Source: Muribaculaceae bacterium
Lineage (GTDB): Bacteria; Bacteroidota; Bacteroidia; Bacteroidales; Muribaculaceae
Reading direction: 5' to 3'
Length of the DNA stretch: 33,580 nucleotides
NCBI GenBank assembly: GCA_009775375.1
Contig: VSPO01000023.1
Span: 1 to 33,580 of the forward strand
The notes below the pieces were generated by a model. The model made no database searches, was not told the origin of the DNA, and saw only the letters and a list, made by a program, of their open reading frames with translations. Below, piece by piece: positions 1-8,538 of the stretch (its first letter is position 1; every line of letters begins with the position of its first letter). The translations under genes were made by a program, and so were the position numbers.

Positions 1-92
1 CTTCTACAAACACTCTGATTGAGGGTTTGTTATGCCTCATAATGTTTAATTTGGTTTAAATTCAAACATACTCTTAAAATTAAGGATACATA

Positions 93-1277
93 ATGACTAC
101 GAAGTATAATATCGCATTTTTGGCTCTGTCGCTGCTTGCGGCGGGATGCCACAGCCATGACGACGGGCATGACCATGACTCCCATTCCGAGCAAGAAACC
201 CATGCCGCAAAAGAGAAAGAGGGACATTCTTCAGCAAAAGACAAGGGGCACAGCCCCGATGAGATCGTGATTCCCGAGGATAAGGCGAAGGCCTCCGGCG
301 TGAAGGCCGAGAAGGTGGCGCCCGGGACATTCAACGGAGTTGTGCGCGTCACCGGGAAGGTGCTTCCCGCATCCGGAGAGGAGGCCACGGCCTCAGCTAC
401 AGTGGCGGGAATCGTCTCTCTCAACAGAAGCATCGCCGAGGGCGACCAAGTAGGGAAAGGGGCGCCGCTATTCACCATCTCCACCTCCAAACTCGCGGAG
501 GGGGACGTCACGAAGCGCACCTCCATAGCCCTGCGCACGGCCAAGGCCGAATATGAGCGCGCGGAGAAACTGATAGCCGACAAGCTTATAACCCAAAAAG
601 AATATGAGGCCGCCAAATCCAACTACGAGACGGCAAGAGTGGCCAGCGAGGCCGTCGGCTACTCCTCATCGGCGCGGGGCATAACCATCCCGGCCCCCAT
701 CTCAGGCTACGTGAAGGAATGCCTCGTCAAGGACGGCGATTTCGTCAACGTCGGCCAGCCGATGCTCAGCGTCACCCAAAACCGCAAGCTCTATCTCCGT
801 GCCGAAGTGCCGGAAAGGGAATACGGCTCGCTCGGGAAAATCAACTCAGCCAAATTCAAGGCCTCCTATTCCGACGAAGTCTACGACCTTTCAGCCCTGC
901 AAGGAAGGATGGTGGCCACGGGAAAAAGCACAGCCTCGACGGCGATGTTCGTGCCCGTCACGTTTGAATTCAACAACGTCGGCTCGCTTATCCCCGGATC
1001 GTATGCCGACATCTATCTGCTGACCACTCCCCGCAAAGGGGTCATCACCGTGCCTGTAGGGGCCATCACCGAGTCGCAGGGGGTGAAATCCGTCTATATA
1101 AAGGATTCCGCCGACTGCTACAGGAAGCAAGACGTGAAGACCGGAGAGACCGACGGCGAATCAGTAGAGATTCTTTCCGGACTCAAACCCGGCGACAACG
1201 TAGTGGTGGAGGGGGCGATACAGGTGAAACTCGCCTCCGCAACCTCAGAAATCCCCGCACATTCCCACAGTCACTGA
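93..1277 (+). CDS. RND efflux periplasmic adaptor (CusB/CzcB-like), His-rich lipoprotein
   Basis: Membrane-fusion adaptor that should link the inner-membrane pump encoded next to it with the outer-membrane channel two genes on. The protein has 394 residues. It starts with a lipoprotein signal (LAAGC, Cys19), and a His/Asp/Glu-rich stretch follows directly (about residues 20-55: repeated HSH, HDH, GH motifs). The C-terminus ends in HSHSH. The middle shows the HlyD-type order: lipoyl-like half (about 100-130), alpha-hairpin (about 145-190), second lipoyl half (around 205-240), then beta-barrel and membrane-proximal parts. The ATG is preceded by AAGGA. It is first in a tight three-gene operon (16 and 11 bp gaps). 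The His-rich ends suggest metal-ion handling (Zn, Co, Ni, Cd or Cu), but the substrate cannot be read from the sequence. No convincing consensus promoter is visible in the 92 bp upstream. Confidence 0.92.
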   Translation: MTTKYNIAFLALSLLAAGCHSHDDGHDHDSHSEQETHAAKEKEGHSSAKDKGHSPDEIVIPEDKAKASGVKAEKVAPGTFNGVVRVTGKVLPASGEEATASATVAGIVSLNRSIAEGDQVGKGAPLFTISTSKLAEGDVTKRTSIALRTAKAEYERAEKLIADKLITQKEYEAAKSNYETARVASEAVGYSSSARGITIPAPISGYVKECLVKDGDFVNVGQPMLSVTQNRKLYLRAEVPEREYGSLGKINSAKFKASYSDEVYDLSALQGRMVATGKSTASTAMFVPVTFEFNNVGSLIPGSYADIYLLTTPRKGVITVPVGAITESQGVKSVYIKDSADCYRKQDVKTGETDGESVEILSGLKPGDNVVVEGAIQVKLASATSEIPAHSHSH

Positions 1278-1293
1278 CAAAAACATCCCCGAT

Positions 1294-4200
1294 ATGCTTG
1301 ACAAGATAATCAGATTTTCGCTCAACAACCGTCTGCTCGTGCTCGTGGCGGCCATGCTGCTCGTCGTGGCCGGCATTTTCACGATCGACAGGACGGAGGT
1401 GGATGTTTTTCCCGACCTCAACGCCCCTACGGTGGTGGTCATGACCGAAGCCAACGGCATGGCAGCCGAGGAGGTGGAGCAACTCGTCACATTCCAGATA
1501 GAGACAGCCGTCAACGGCGCTCCCGGCGTCAGGCGCGTGCGGTCGTCGTCGACCAACGGTTTTTCCGTGGTATGGGTGGAATTTGACTGGGGCACCGACA
1601 TCTATCGCGACCGGCAGATCGTCTCCGAGAAACTGGCCACGGTGGCCGACGCACTGCCCGACAACGTCAACAGTCCGGTGATCGGTCCGCAGTCGTCGAT
1701 ACTCGGCGAGCTTCTCATCATCAGCCTTACGGCAGACTCGACATCCATGCGCGACCTTCGCACCCTCGCCGACTGGAATCTCCGTCCGCGACTGCTCTCC
1801 ACAGGCGGAGTCGCCCAGGTGGCCGTCATCGGCGGCGAACTTAAGGAATACCAGATACTCGTTGACCCCGGAAGGATGAAGCATTATGGAGTCAGCCTTC
1901 AGGACGTGCTCGCCACGACACGCGGAATGAACCGAGGCACGGGCGGGGGAGTGGTCTATCAGCATGGCAACGAATACATAGTCAGGGGCGTGGTCTCCAC
2001 CGACGCCATCGACAGGATTTCCAAATCCGTGGTCAAGACCGTAGACGGCTATCCCGTCACCCTCGCCGACGTGGCCCAGGTGAAGGAGGGGGACCAGAGT
2101 CCCAAGCTCGGCGTAGCCTCCGAGAAGGGGAAGCCGGCAGTCTTGCTGACCGTCACCAAGCAGCCCGGAGCCGGCACCATCGAACTGACCGAGCGCCTTG
2201 AGGAAACCCTTGCCGACGTCAAGAAAAGCCTTCCCGCCGACGTCAATGTCTCGACCGACATATTTCGCCAGTCGGACTTCATAGAGAGCTCCATCAGCAA
2301 CGTCAAGACCTCCCTTCTCGAAGGGGCCATATTCGTAGTGATAGTGCTCTTCCTCTTTCTCGCCAACGTGCGCACCACCGTCATATCCGTCATCACGATC
2401 CCCCTCTCGCTCCTTGTCTCCCTCATCGTGCTCCACCTCTTGGGACAGAGCATCAACACCATGAGCCTCGGAGGCATGGCAATAGCCATCGGGTCGCTCG
2501 TTGACGACGCCATTGTCGACGTGGAAAACGTCTGGAAGAAACTTCGCGAAAACAGTATGCTTCCGGAAGAGAGCCGGAAATCGGGGCTCAGAGTAATATT
2601 CGAGGCCTCCAGGGAGGTCAGGATGCCGATCCTCAACTCCACGCTCATCATCGTGGTCAGCTTCCTTCCCCTCTTCTTCCTTCAGGGGATGGAAGGAAGG
2701 ATGCTCATCCCTCTCGGAATAGCCTTTATCGTAGCCCTTTTCGCCTCCACGATAGTGGCCCTGACACTCACCCCGGTGCTTTGCAGCTACTTGCTTGCCT
2801 CCGGCAAAAAAGACTCGGGAGTGCCTAAAGAGGCCTTCATCACGGTCTGGCTCAAAAAATACTACAAGAAAGCCCTGCTCTGGACCTTGGGCCACCGCCG
2901 CCCCTTGGTCATAACGACGGGGGTGCTTTTCATTGCCGCCATAGCCACCTTCTTCACCCTCGGCCGCAGTTTCCTCCCTCCATTCAATGAGGGCTCCTTC
3001 ACCATCAACGTAAGTTCGCTTCCCGGAATCTCCCTTGAGGAATCGGACAAAATCGGCAGGCAGGCCGAGGAATTGCTGATGACCGTGCCTGAAATCAAGA
3101 CCGTCGCAAGGAAGACCGGACGCGCCGAACTCGACGAACATGCCCTCGGCGTGAACGTATCCGAAATCGAAGCCCCTTTCGAGCTTAAGGACAGAACCCA
3201 CCAAGAGGTAGTGGCCGACATTCGCGAGAAACTTTCCGCCATAGCCGGGGCCAACATAGAGATAGGGCAGCCCGTAAGCCACAGAATCGACGCCATGCTA
3301 AGCGGCACCCAGGCAAACATCGCCATAAAGCTTTTCGGCACCGACCTCAACAAGATGTATGCCATCGGCAACAAGATAAAGGCAGCCGTCAGCGACGTGG
3401 AGGGGATAGCCGACCTCAACGTGGAGCAACAGATAGAGCGTCCGGAACTGAAAATCATTCCCCGCCCCGAGATGCTTGCCCGCTACGGCATAACCGAGCC
3501 GCAGTTCAACGAATTCATTTCCGTCATGCTTGCCGGGGAGACCGTCGGCCAGGTCTATGAGGCCGACAGGAGTTTCAATCTCGTTGTCAGGGCCACGGAG
3601 GAGGGGAGGAAAAGCATGGAGGAGATCCGCTCCCTGCTCATCGACACCCCCGACGGCCTGAAAGTGCCGCTTGCCGACGTGGCCGAGGTAGTTTCCTCGT
3701 CGGGCCCCAACACGGTCAACCGAGAGAACGTAAAGCGCAAGATAGTGATCTCCGCCAACACCTCCGGTCGCGACCTCGGCGGCGTGGCCGACGACATAAA
3801 GCAACGCATCGAAGAGGAGATACAATTGCCCGAAGGCTACCATATAGAATACGGCGGACAGTTTGAGAACGAGCGCGAGGCGGGACGCACCCTGCTGCTC
3901 ACCTCGCTGCTGAGCATCGTCGTCATATTCCTGCTCCTCTTCATGCAATTCCGTAACGCCCTGGAGAGCGCCGTCATCCTGCTCAACCTCCCCTTCGCCC
4001 TCATCGGCGGTGTGTTCGTGCTGAGATTCACGTCGGGAGAGATCAGCATCCCCGCCATTATCGGCTTCATATCCCTCTTCGGCATAGCCACGCGCAACGG
4101 CATGCTCCTCATAGCCCGCTACAATTTCCTTCGCTCGGAGGAGGGTCTGTCGGTCAGGGAGAGTATCATAAAAGGATCCGTAGACAGGATGAACCCCATC

Positions 4201-4422
4201 CTCATGACCGCATTGACCTCGGCCCTTGCCCTGATTCCCCTCGCCGTCAGGGGCGACCTTCCCGGCAACGAGATACAGAGCCCCATGGCCGCCGTGATTC
4301 TCGGAGGACTTTTCTCCTCCCTTTTCCTGAATGCGTTTGTCATTCCGATCGTATATGGCTGGCTGAGCCGAAGGGATAAGGCAATGGAGGGGAAGGAACC
4401 CGCAATTGGAAAAAACGAATAA
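1294..4422 (+). CDS. Efflux RND transporter permease, heavy-metal (CusA/CzcA-like) type
   Basis: Proton-driven inner-membrane pump, 1042 residues, the usual RND length. It shows the RND layout: TM1 at about 12-30, a large periplasmic loop, TM2-6 around 340-500, TM7 near 530, a second periplasmic loop, and TM8-12 at about 870-1030. The TM4 segment has GSLVDDAIVDVEN, with Asp404, Asp405, Asp409 and Glu411. Acidic residues at this place carry protons and separate the heavy-metal subfamily from drug pumps. It is translated 16 bp after the His-rich adaptor and 11 bp before the TolC-type channel, so the three probably form one complex. I infer divalent or monovalent metal export; the exact ion is unknown. 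No frameshift or truncation is visible. Confidence 0.93.
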   Translation: MLDKIIRFSLNNRLLVLVAAMLLVVAGIFTIDRTEVDVFPDLNAPTVVVMTEANGMAAEEVEQLVTFQIETAVNGAPGVRRVRSSSTNGFSVVWVEFDWGTDIYRDRQIVSEKLATVADALPDNVNSPVIGPQSSILGELLIISLTADSTSMRDLRTLADWNLRPRLLSTGGVAQVAVIGGELKEYQILVDPGRMKHYGVSLQDVLATTRGMNRGTGGGVVYQHGNEYIVRGVVSTDAIDRISKSVVKTVDGYPVTLADVAQVKEGDQSPKLGVASEKGKPAVLLTVTKQPGAGTIELTERLEETLADVKKSLPADVNVSTDIFRQSDFIESSISNVKTSLLEGAIFVVIVLFLFLANVRTTVISVITIPLSLLVSLIVLHLLGQSINTMSLGGMAIAIGSLVDDAIVDVENVWKKLRENSMLPEESRKSGLRVIFEASREVRMPILNSTLIIVVSFLPLFFLQGMEGRMLIPLGIAFIVALFASTIVALTLTPVLCSYLLASGKKDSGVPKEAFITVWLKKYYKKALLWTLGHRRPLVITTGVLFIAAIATFFTLGRSFLPPFNEGSFTINVSSLPGISLEESDKIGRQAEELLMTVPEIKTVARKTGRAELDEHALGVNVSEIEAPFELKDRTHQEVVADIREKLSAIAGANIEIGQPVSHRIDAMLSGTQANIAIKLFGTDLNKMYAIGNKIKAAVSDVEGIADLNVEQQIERPELKIIPRPEMLARYGITEPQFNEFISVMLAGETVGQVYEADRSFNLVVRATEEGRKSMEEIRSLLIDTPDGLKVPLADVAEVVSSSGPNTVNRENVKRKIVISANTSGRDLGGVADDIKQRIEEEIQLPEGYHIEYGGQFENEREAGRTLLLTSLLSIVVIFLLLFMQFRNALESAVILLNLPFALIGGVFVLRFTSGEISIPAIIGFISLFGIATRNGMLLIARYNFLRSEEGLSVRESIIKGSVDRMNPILMTALTSALALIPLAVRGDLPGNEIQSPMAAVILGGLFSSLFLNAFVIPIVYGWLSRRDKAMEGKEPAIGKNE

Positions 4423-4433
4423 AAAAGAGAAAG

Positions 4434-5609
4434 ATGAAAAAAATGATATTGTCGGCAGCCGGGATTCTTCTTGCCTTCGCCCCAGCATTTGGCCGCGACA
4501 TGGGCGACGTCCTGAAGGAGATAGAGAAGGGCAACCTTGAACTGCAAGCCAAGAAACTCGCCAACTCGGCAACCGTCTACGACCTCGCCGCCGAGAATAT
4601 GCCCGACGCACCAAGCGTGGAATACAGTCCGTTTTTCCATAAAGGGGTGTCGGGCGTGTCGAGTTCGGAACTCGTAGTGTCGCAGGAATTTGATTTCCCC
4701 ACACTCTACTCAGCCCGTTCGAAGGCCGGAAAGCTGCAAGGGGAGGCCCTGTCGGAGCAATATCTGACGAAAAGACGCGACCTACTCTTGCAGGCAAAGG
4801 AGAAATGCCTATCCATCGTCATGCTCGACAGGCAGATAGCCCTCGCAAAGGAGCGTCTTGAAGTGTCGGAGCAATTGCTCCTTCTTGTGGAGAAAAGGAT
4901 GAAGGCCGGCGACGCCACCGCCTTGGAGGAGAACAGAGTGAAAATCGAGCACATGGACCTTCAGACAGAGCTTGCTGGATATGAGACAGAACGGGGGATT
5001 CTTGCAGACGACCTTTCGACCCTTGCCGGAAACGCTGCGATCGACACCCAAGGAATGGACTACCCTCAGGAGACCGTCCCCGCCAATGCGGAGCAACTTC
5101 AGACCCTCCTCTTTTCGGGCGACACCGGCATGAAGGCCGCGGAGGCTACGGTGGAGGCCATGAGGCAAGAGGTGGAGGTGGCACGCCAGGGATGGATTCC
5201 CAAGCTAAGTCTCGGCTACCGACGCAACACCGACGGCAGCGAGGCCAGCAACGGTTTCCTCGTGGGAGTGGCCTTCCCAATCTATTCTACCGGGAAGCGC
5301 GTGAAGGCAGCCACGGCACGCCGCGCAGCAGCCGAACTTGAGATGGAAAACACCCGCGCCCGCCTGCAAGGCGAGGTCAAGGCCCTCTACAACGAGCTCC
5401 GGCAACTGCAGAAGACCCTCTCCATCTACGACGGCACGCTTCTCGACGAATCCTTGCGTTTGCTCCGCAAATCCGTAGACAGCGGAATAATGACCATGAC
5501 CGACTACTACACCGAGGCCGACAAAATCAACCAAAAGAAACTCTCATACATCGAGACTGAAAATCGCTACCATCAGGTGCTGTCGCGCATCAACCGCAAC
5601 AGCCTTTGA
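4434..5609 (+). CDS. TolC-family outer-membrane efflux protein (CusC/CzcC-like)
   Basis: Outer-membrane channel for the tripartite pump. It has 391 residues and a signal peptide (about 1-20, hydrophobic core then AFAPAFG). The rest is long amphipathic helix with two OEP-type repeats (roughly 25-200 and 215-390), rich in Glu, Ala, Leu and Arg, as in the coiled tunnel of TolC proteins. A short stretch near residue 260 (LSLGYRRN... and FLVGVAFPIY) looks like the membrane beta-strands. The gene is last in the operon, 11 bp after the pump. It ends just before a modest GC-rich hairpin at 5612-5637. The family assignment is firm; the metal specificity is only inferred from its neighbours. Confidence 0.9.
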   Translation: MKKMILSAAGILLAFAPAFGRDMGDVLKEIEKGNLELQAKKLANSATVYDLAAENMPDAPSVEYSPFFHKGVSGVSSSELVVSQEFDFPTLYSARSKAGKLQGEALSEQYLTKRRDLLLQAKEKCLSIVMLDRQIALAKERLEVSEQLLLLVEKRMKAGDATALEENRVKIEHMDLQTELAGYETERGILADDLSTLAGNAAIDTQGMDYPQETVPANAEQLQTLLFSGDTGMKAAEATVEAMRQEVEVARQGWIPKLSLGYRRNTDGSEASNGFLVGVAFPIYSTGKRVKAATARRAAAELEMENTRARLQGEVKALYNELRQLQKTLSIYDGTLLDESLRLLRKSVDSGIMTMTDYYTEADKINQKKLSYIETENRYHQVLSRINRNSL

Positions 5610-5611
5610 GG

Positions 5612-5637
5612 GGCGGGCTTCGGGTCGGTCGCCCGTC
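5612..5637 (+). terminator. Possible terminator hairpin after the efflux operon
   Basis: GGCGGGC pairs with GCCCGTC (one G-U pair) around a 12-nt loop, directly after the channel gene stop. No T-run follows, so this is a weak candidate. Confidence 0.35.
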
Positions 5638-5662
5638 AAAATTAGCGAAATAGCGCGGGGAA

Positions 5663-5695
5663 ATTGCCAAAGCGGATTTTATTTCGTAACTTTGC
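5663..5695 (+). promoter_or_regulatory. Bacteroidales-type promoter for the DEAD helicase operon
   Basis: ATTG at 5663-5666, a 20-bp spacer and TAACTTTGC at 5687-5695 fit the Bacteroidetes primary sigma consensus (TTTG, N19-21, TAnnTTTG). Transcription should start around 5701, leaving a leader of about 185 nt before the helicase start codon. Confidence 0.75.
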
Positions 5696-5700
5696 ATGAA

Positions 5701-5886
5701 ATTTGCGTCATACTTGAAAATAATCGACTCCGGGAAAGAGGAATAGCGGGGTCAGGAATGTTTATATAGAGGCGAAGGCTATTCAGAGATGGACAGGTTG
5801 TCGCGGGTTTTATGTGTGTCGGAACATAGGCACACTTTATAGGTGTCGGCAAATGACACCGCGGTAAGAAATATGTAATAACCGCT
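5701..5886 (+). promoter_or_regulatory. Long structured 5' leader of the DEAD helicase mRNA
   Basis: About 185 nt lie between the predicted transcription start and the ATG, and no good ORF fits. Three short hairpins stand in a row: GTGTG (5814-5818) with CACAC (5831-5835); GGTGTC (5842-5847) with GACACC (5855-5860); and GCGGT (5861-5865) with ACCGC (5881-5885). The last one closes right in front of the start codon. This could be an autoregulatory or cold-responsive leader, as is known for some DEAD-box helicase genes in other bacteria. That role is inference. Confidence 0.45.
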
Positions 5887-7800
5887 ATGAGTGAAGAAAA
5901 AATGACCAGGTCGTTTGAAGACCTCGGAGTAGAACCCCGCCTGCTGAAAGCAATAGGGGAAATGGGCTTTGAACTCCCTATGCCCATACAAGAGATGGTG
6001 ATTCCGCACCTTCTTGAGAAGGAGGGAGACGTAGTAGGGCTGGCGCAGACAGGCACAGGCAAGACAGCAGCATTCGGCTTGCCCGTGTTGCAAAGAATCG
6101 ACCCCGACAAAAACGTGCCTCAGGCATTGGTGATTGCCCCGACCCGCGAGCTTTGTCTCCAGATTTCGGGCGATCTCGCCGATTATTCGAAGTATATCCC
6201 TGAAATAAAGGTGCTCCCCGTCTATGGAGGGTCGAGCATCGAAAGCCAGATACGCACGCTCCGCAAGGGCGTGCAGGTGGTGGTGGCCACGCCCGGCCGG
6301 CTGATCGACCTTATCAAGAGAGGAGAGGTGAAGCTCGGCGACGTCCACACCGTCATCCTCGACGAGGCCGACGAGATGCTCAACATGGGTTTCCTCGACG
6401 ACATCAAGGAGATTCTGAGCCACGTGCCTGAAGAGAGAAAGATGCTGATGTTCTCAGCCACGATGCCCAAGGAGATAGCCTCAATCGCCAAAGACTTTAT
6501 GCACAACCCGGTGGAATTCGTCGCCGGCAACAAAAACGAAGGCTCAAAGAACGTCAGACACATATATTATATGGTGAAGGCTTCCGACAAATATCTTTGT
6601 CTGAAGCGCGTGGCCGACAACAGCCCCGACATCTACGGCATCATCTTCTGCCGCACGAGGAAGGAAACGCAGGAGATAGCCGACAAGCTGATAGCCGACG
6701 GATATAACGCCGACTGCCTTCACGGCGACCTCTCGCAGGCCCAACGCGACCTGGCGATGAAGAAATTCCGCGACCACGTCACGCAGCTGCTCGTGGCCAC
6801 CGACGTGGCGGCCCGCGGCCTTGACGTTGACGACCTTTCGCACGTGATCAACTACGGACTGCCCGACGATGCCGCAGTCTATACCCATCGCTCTGGAAGA
6901 ACGGGCCGCGCCCACAAGACCGGCGTATCCGTGGCCATCATCCATTCCCGCGAGAAGGGAAGGCTCCGCGAGATAGAGAAAATCATCGGCAAGACCTTTG
7001 AATACAAGAAAGTGCCCACCCCGGAGCATATCATCGAGAAGCAGCTCTACAACCTTGCGGACAGACTCGAAAGAGTGGAGGTCAACGAGGCGGAGATTGA
7101 GAAATATCTGCCCGGAGTCAGGAAAAAGCTTGAATGGCTGTCGGAGGAGGATCTTTTGAAGAGAGTGCTCTCCCTGGAGTTCAACCGCCTTCTCCAATAT
7201 TATCAGAATATGCCCGACATCGATCTCAATGCTCCCGAAAAAGGGGAACGAGGAGAGAGAAAGAGAGGGGAGAAACGCGAGCGCAACCGCGACAAAGACC
7301 GGCGCACGGCCGAGGAGGGCTATGAGCGACTGATGGTCAACGTCGGCAAGGCGCAAGGATTCTTCCCGGGCAACCTTATGGAGATGGTCAACCGCAATGT
7401 CGTAGGCGACAAGCCTGATATCGGCCGCATCGACCTGATGCCCGGATATACGCTCTTCGACGTCAGGAAACAGGACGCAAGGAGAGTGATCGACGCTCTT
7501 CGCCACGTGGATTTCTTCGGAACCCGCATAAATCCGGAAATAGCATCCGACAGAGACTACGACCGCGACAGCCGTGGAAAGAGAGAGAAGCGCAGAAGCA
7601 AGGACTCCTATGAGGATTTCGGCCGTCCCTCAAGAAAATCAAGGGATAAAGGGGAGAAAAAAGCTTCGAAGGAGAGGCAGGCCAAAGATCTGAAAGCCCC
7701 GAAAGCTCCGAAAGAGAAGAAAGCCGTCAAAGAGAAGAAGCAGACGAAGGATAAGAAACCTCAGTATAATGGCAATTATGAGATTTTTTATAAAAAATAA
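5887..7800 (+). CDS. DEAD-box ATP-dependent RNA helicase with DbpA-type RNA-binding domain
   Basis: RNA-unwinding enzyme of 637 residues, expected to act in ribosome assembly or mRNA remodelling. The motifs are intact and in order: Q motif near residue 30, AQTGTGKT (motif I), PTREL (Ia), TPGRLI (Ib), DEAD (II), SAT (III), IIFCRTR (IV), ATDVAARGLD (V) and HRSGRTGRA (VI). A charged linker (about 450-475) is followed by a DbpA/CsdA-like RNA-recognition domain (about 480-560). The C-terminal tail of about 70 residues is very rich in Lys and Arg and ends NYEIFYKK. Such basic tails help bind RNA. It is the first gene after the 5663-5695 promoter and its 3' end overlaps the next ORF by 32 nt. Best match by layout is the DeaD/CsdA group; I do not assign a symbol. 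Confidence 0.95.
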   Translation: MSEEKMTRSFEDLGVEPRLLKAIGEMGFELPMPIQEMVIPHLLEKEGDVVGLAQTGTGKTAAFGLPVLQRIDPDKNVPQALVIAPTRELCLQISGDLADYSKYIPEIKVLPVYGGSSIESQIRTLRKGVQVVVATPGRLIDLIKRGEVKLGDVHTVILDEADEMLNMGFLDDIKEILSHVPEERKMLMFSATMPKEIASIAKDFMHNPVEFVAGNKNEGSKNVRHIYYMVKASDKYLCLKRVADNSPDIYGIIFCRTRKETQEIADKLIADGYNADCLHGDLSQAQRDLAMKKFRDHVTQLLVATDVAARGLDVDDLSHVINYGLPDDAAVYTHRSGRTGRAHKTGVSVAIIHSREKGRLREIEKIIGKTFEYKKVPTPEHIIEKQLYNLADRLERVEVNEAEIEKYLPGVRKKLEWLSEEDLLKRVLSLEFNRLLQYYQNMPDIDLNAPEKGERGERKRGEKRERNRDKDRRTAEEGYERLMVNVGKAQGFFPGNLMEMVNRNVVGDKPDIGRIDLMPGYTLFDVRKQDARRVIDALRHVDFFGTRINPEIASDRDYDRDSRGKREKRRSKDSYEDFGRPSRKSRDKGEKKASKERQAKDLKAPKAPKEKKAVKEKKQTKDKKPQYNGNYEIFYKK

Positions 7801-8509
7801 TCGGGATGCCGGATTGAAATCGAGATTAAGCGGAATGTTGGGAAGAGGCCTGCTGATAGCGGCGATGGCCTTTTCGACATCGACCGGTTTCTCGCGTCAG
7901 GCCCCGGACAGCGTCGCAGCCGAGCCGCTCACAGCCCGCGTTGCCTTCACCGAACTGCAGTCGCCGGCTTTGGAGATACTGAAGCGCACCACCCGCCTCG
8001 ACATGCTCGACTACTGGGACGCCGACAGCATCTACAAGGCCAAGAACGCCGTGATGGGTTTGTCGTGGATAGAGACCCTGAGCCCGGATTACATAAAGGT
8101 AAGGCTGTCGGAGGTCAGCTCCTGCGAGATAAAGCTTCTTCCGGAGAAGAATGGAAGAATCGTCATGACCATCTACACGGTGGGCGACTCGGTGCAGGCT
8201 CCCGACAGTCAGGTGGATTTCTACGACACCTCCCTGCGGCCCCTCGACAGAAAAAAATATTTCAAGGCCCCCGATCTCAAGTATTTTTTTGAAATTCCCA
8301 AGGGATCAATGACTTCGATGAAGGAGATCCGGGAGATGGTGCCCTTCCCGACCGTGGAATATAGCGCGAATGCGGAAAATAATTCAATTTCCGCGCGTCT
8401 GACAGTAGGGGAATTTATGAACTTAGACGACTATAATATAGTCAAGCTTTTCCTGAAGCCCGAAATCACCCTCGAATGGAAGGGAAAATACAAGGTGAAG
8501 GGGAAATAA
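7769..8509 (+). CDS. DUF3256-family exported protein
   Basis: A 246-residue protein of the Bacteroidales-specific DUF3256 type; its function is unknown. A signal peptide is visible (hydrophobic stretch around residues 26-42, then a Ser/Gln-rich cut region). The mature part begins with a predicted helical segment (YWDADSIYKAKNAVMGLSWI) and then has beta-rich sequence typical of the family (two similar halves around 100-150 and 165-235). The first ATG lies inside the helicase gene. In-frame ATGs at 7778 and 7835 are alternatives, and 7835 gives a shorter, more usual signal peptide. It sits between the helicase and gltX, with its end close to the gltX start, so it is probably co-transcribed with both. 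Confidence 0.75.
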   Translation: MAIMRFFIKNNRDAGLKSRLSGMLGRGLLIAAMAFSTSTGFSRQAPDSVAAEPLTARVAFTELQSPALEILKRTTRLDMLDYWDADSIYKAKNAVMGLSWIETLSPDYIKVRLSEVSSCEIKLLPEKNGRIVMTIYTVGDSVQAPDSQVDFYDTSLRPLDRKKYFKAPDLKYFFEIPKGSMTSMKEIREMVPFPTVEYSANAENNSISARLTVGEFMNLDDYNIVKLFLKPEITLEWKGKYKVKGK

Positions 8510-8538
8510 CGACCCAACCATTAAAGAAATCGATTGAC

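Noticed and set aside
1..92. A consensus promoter before the efflux operon.
   Set aside because: TTTG and TAATTTGG are present, but the spacing is about 17 bp and the -7 box is imperfect.
1183..3282. A 699-codon open frame on the minus strand opposite the RND pump gene.
   Set aside because: It is a shadow of a GC-rich, strongly biased coding strand. The translation has no family motifs, and the opposite strand encodes a clear RND protein.
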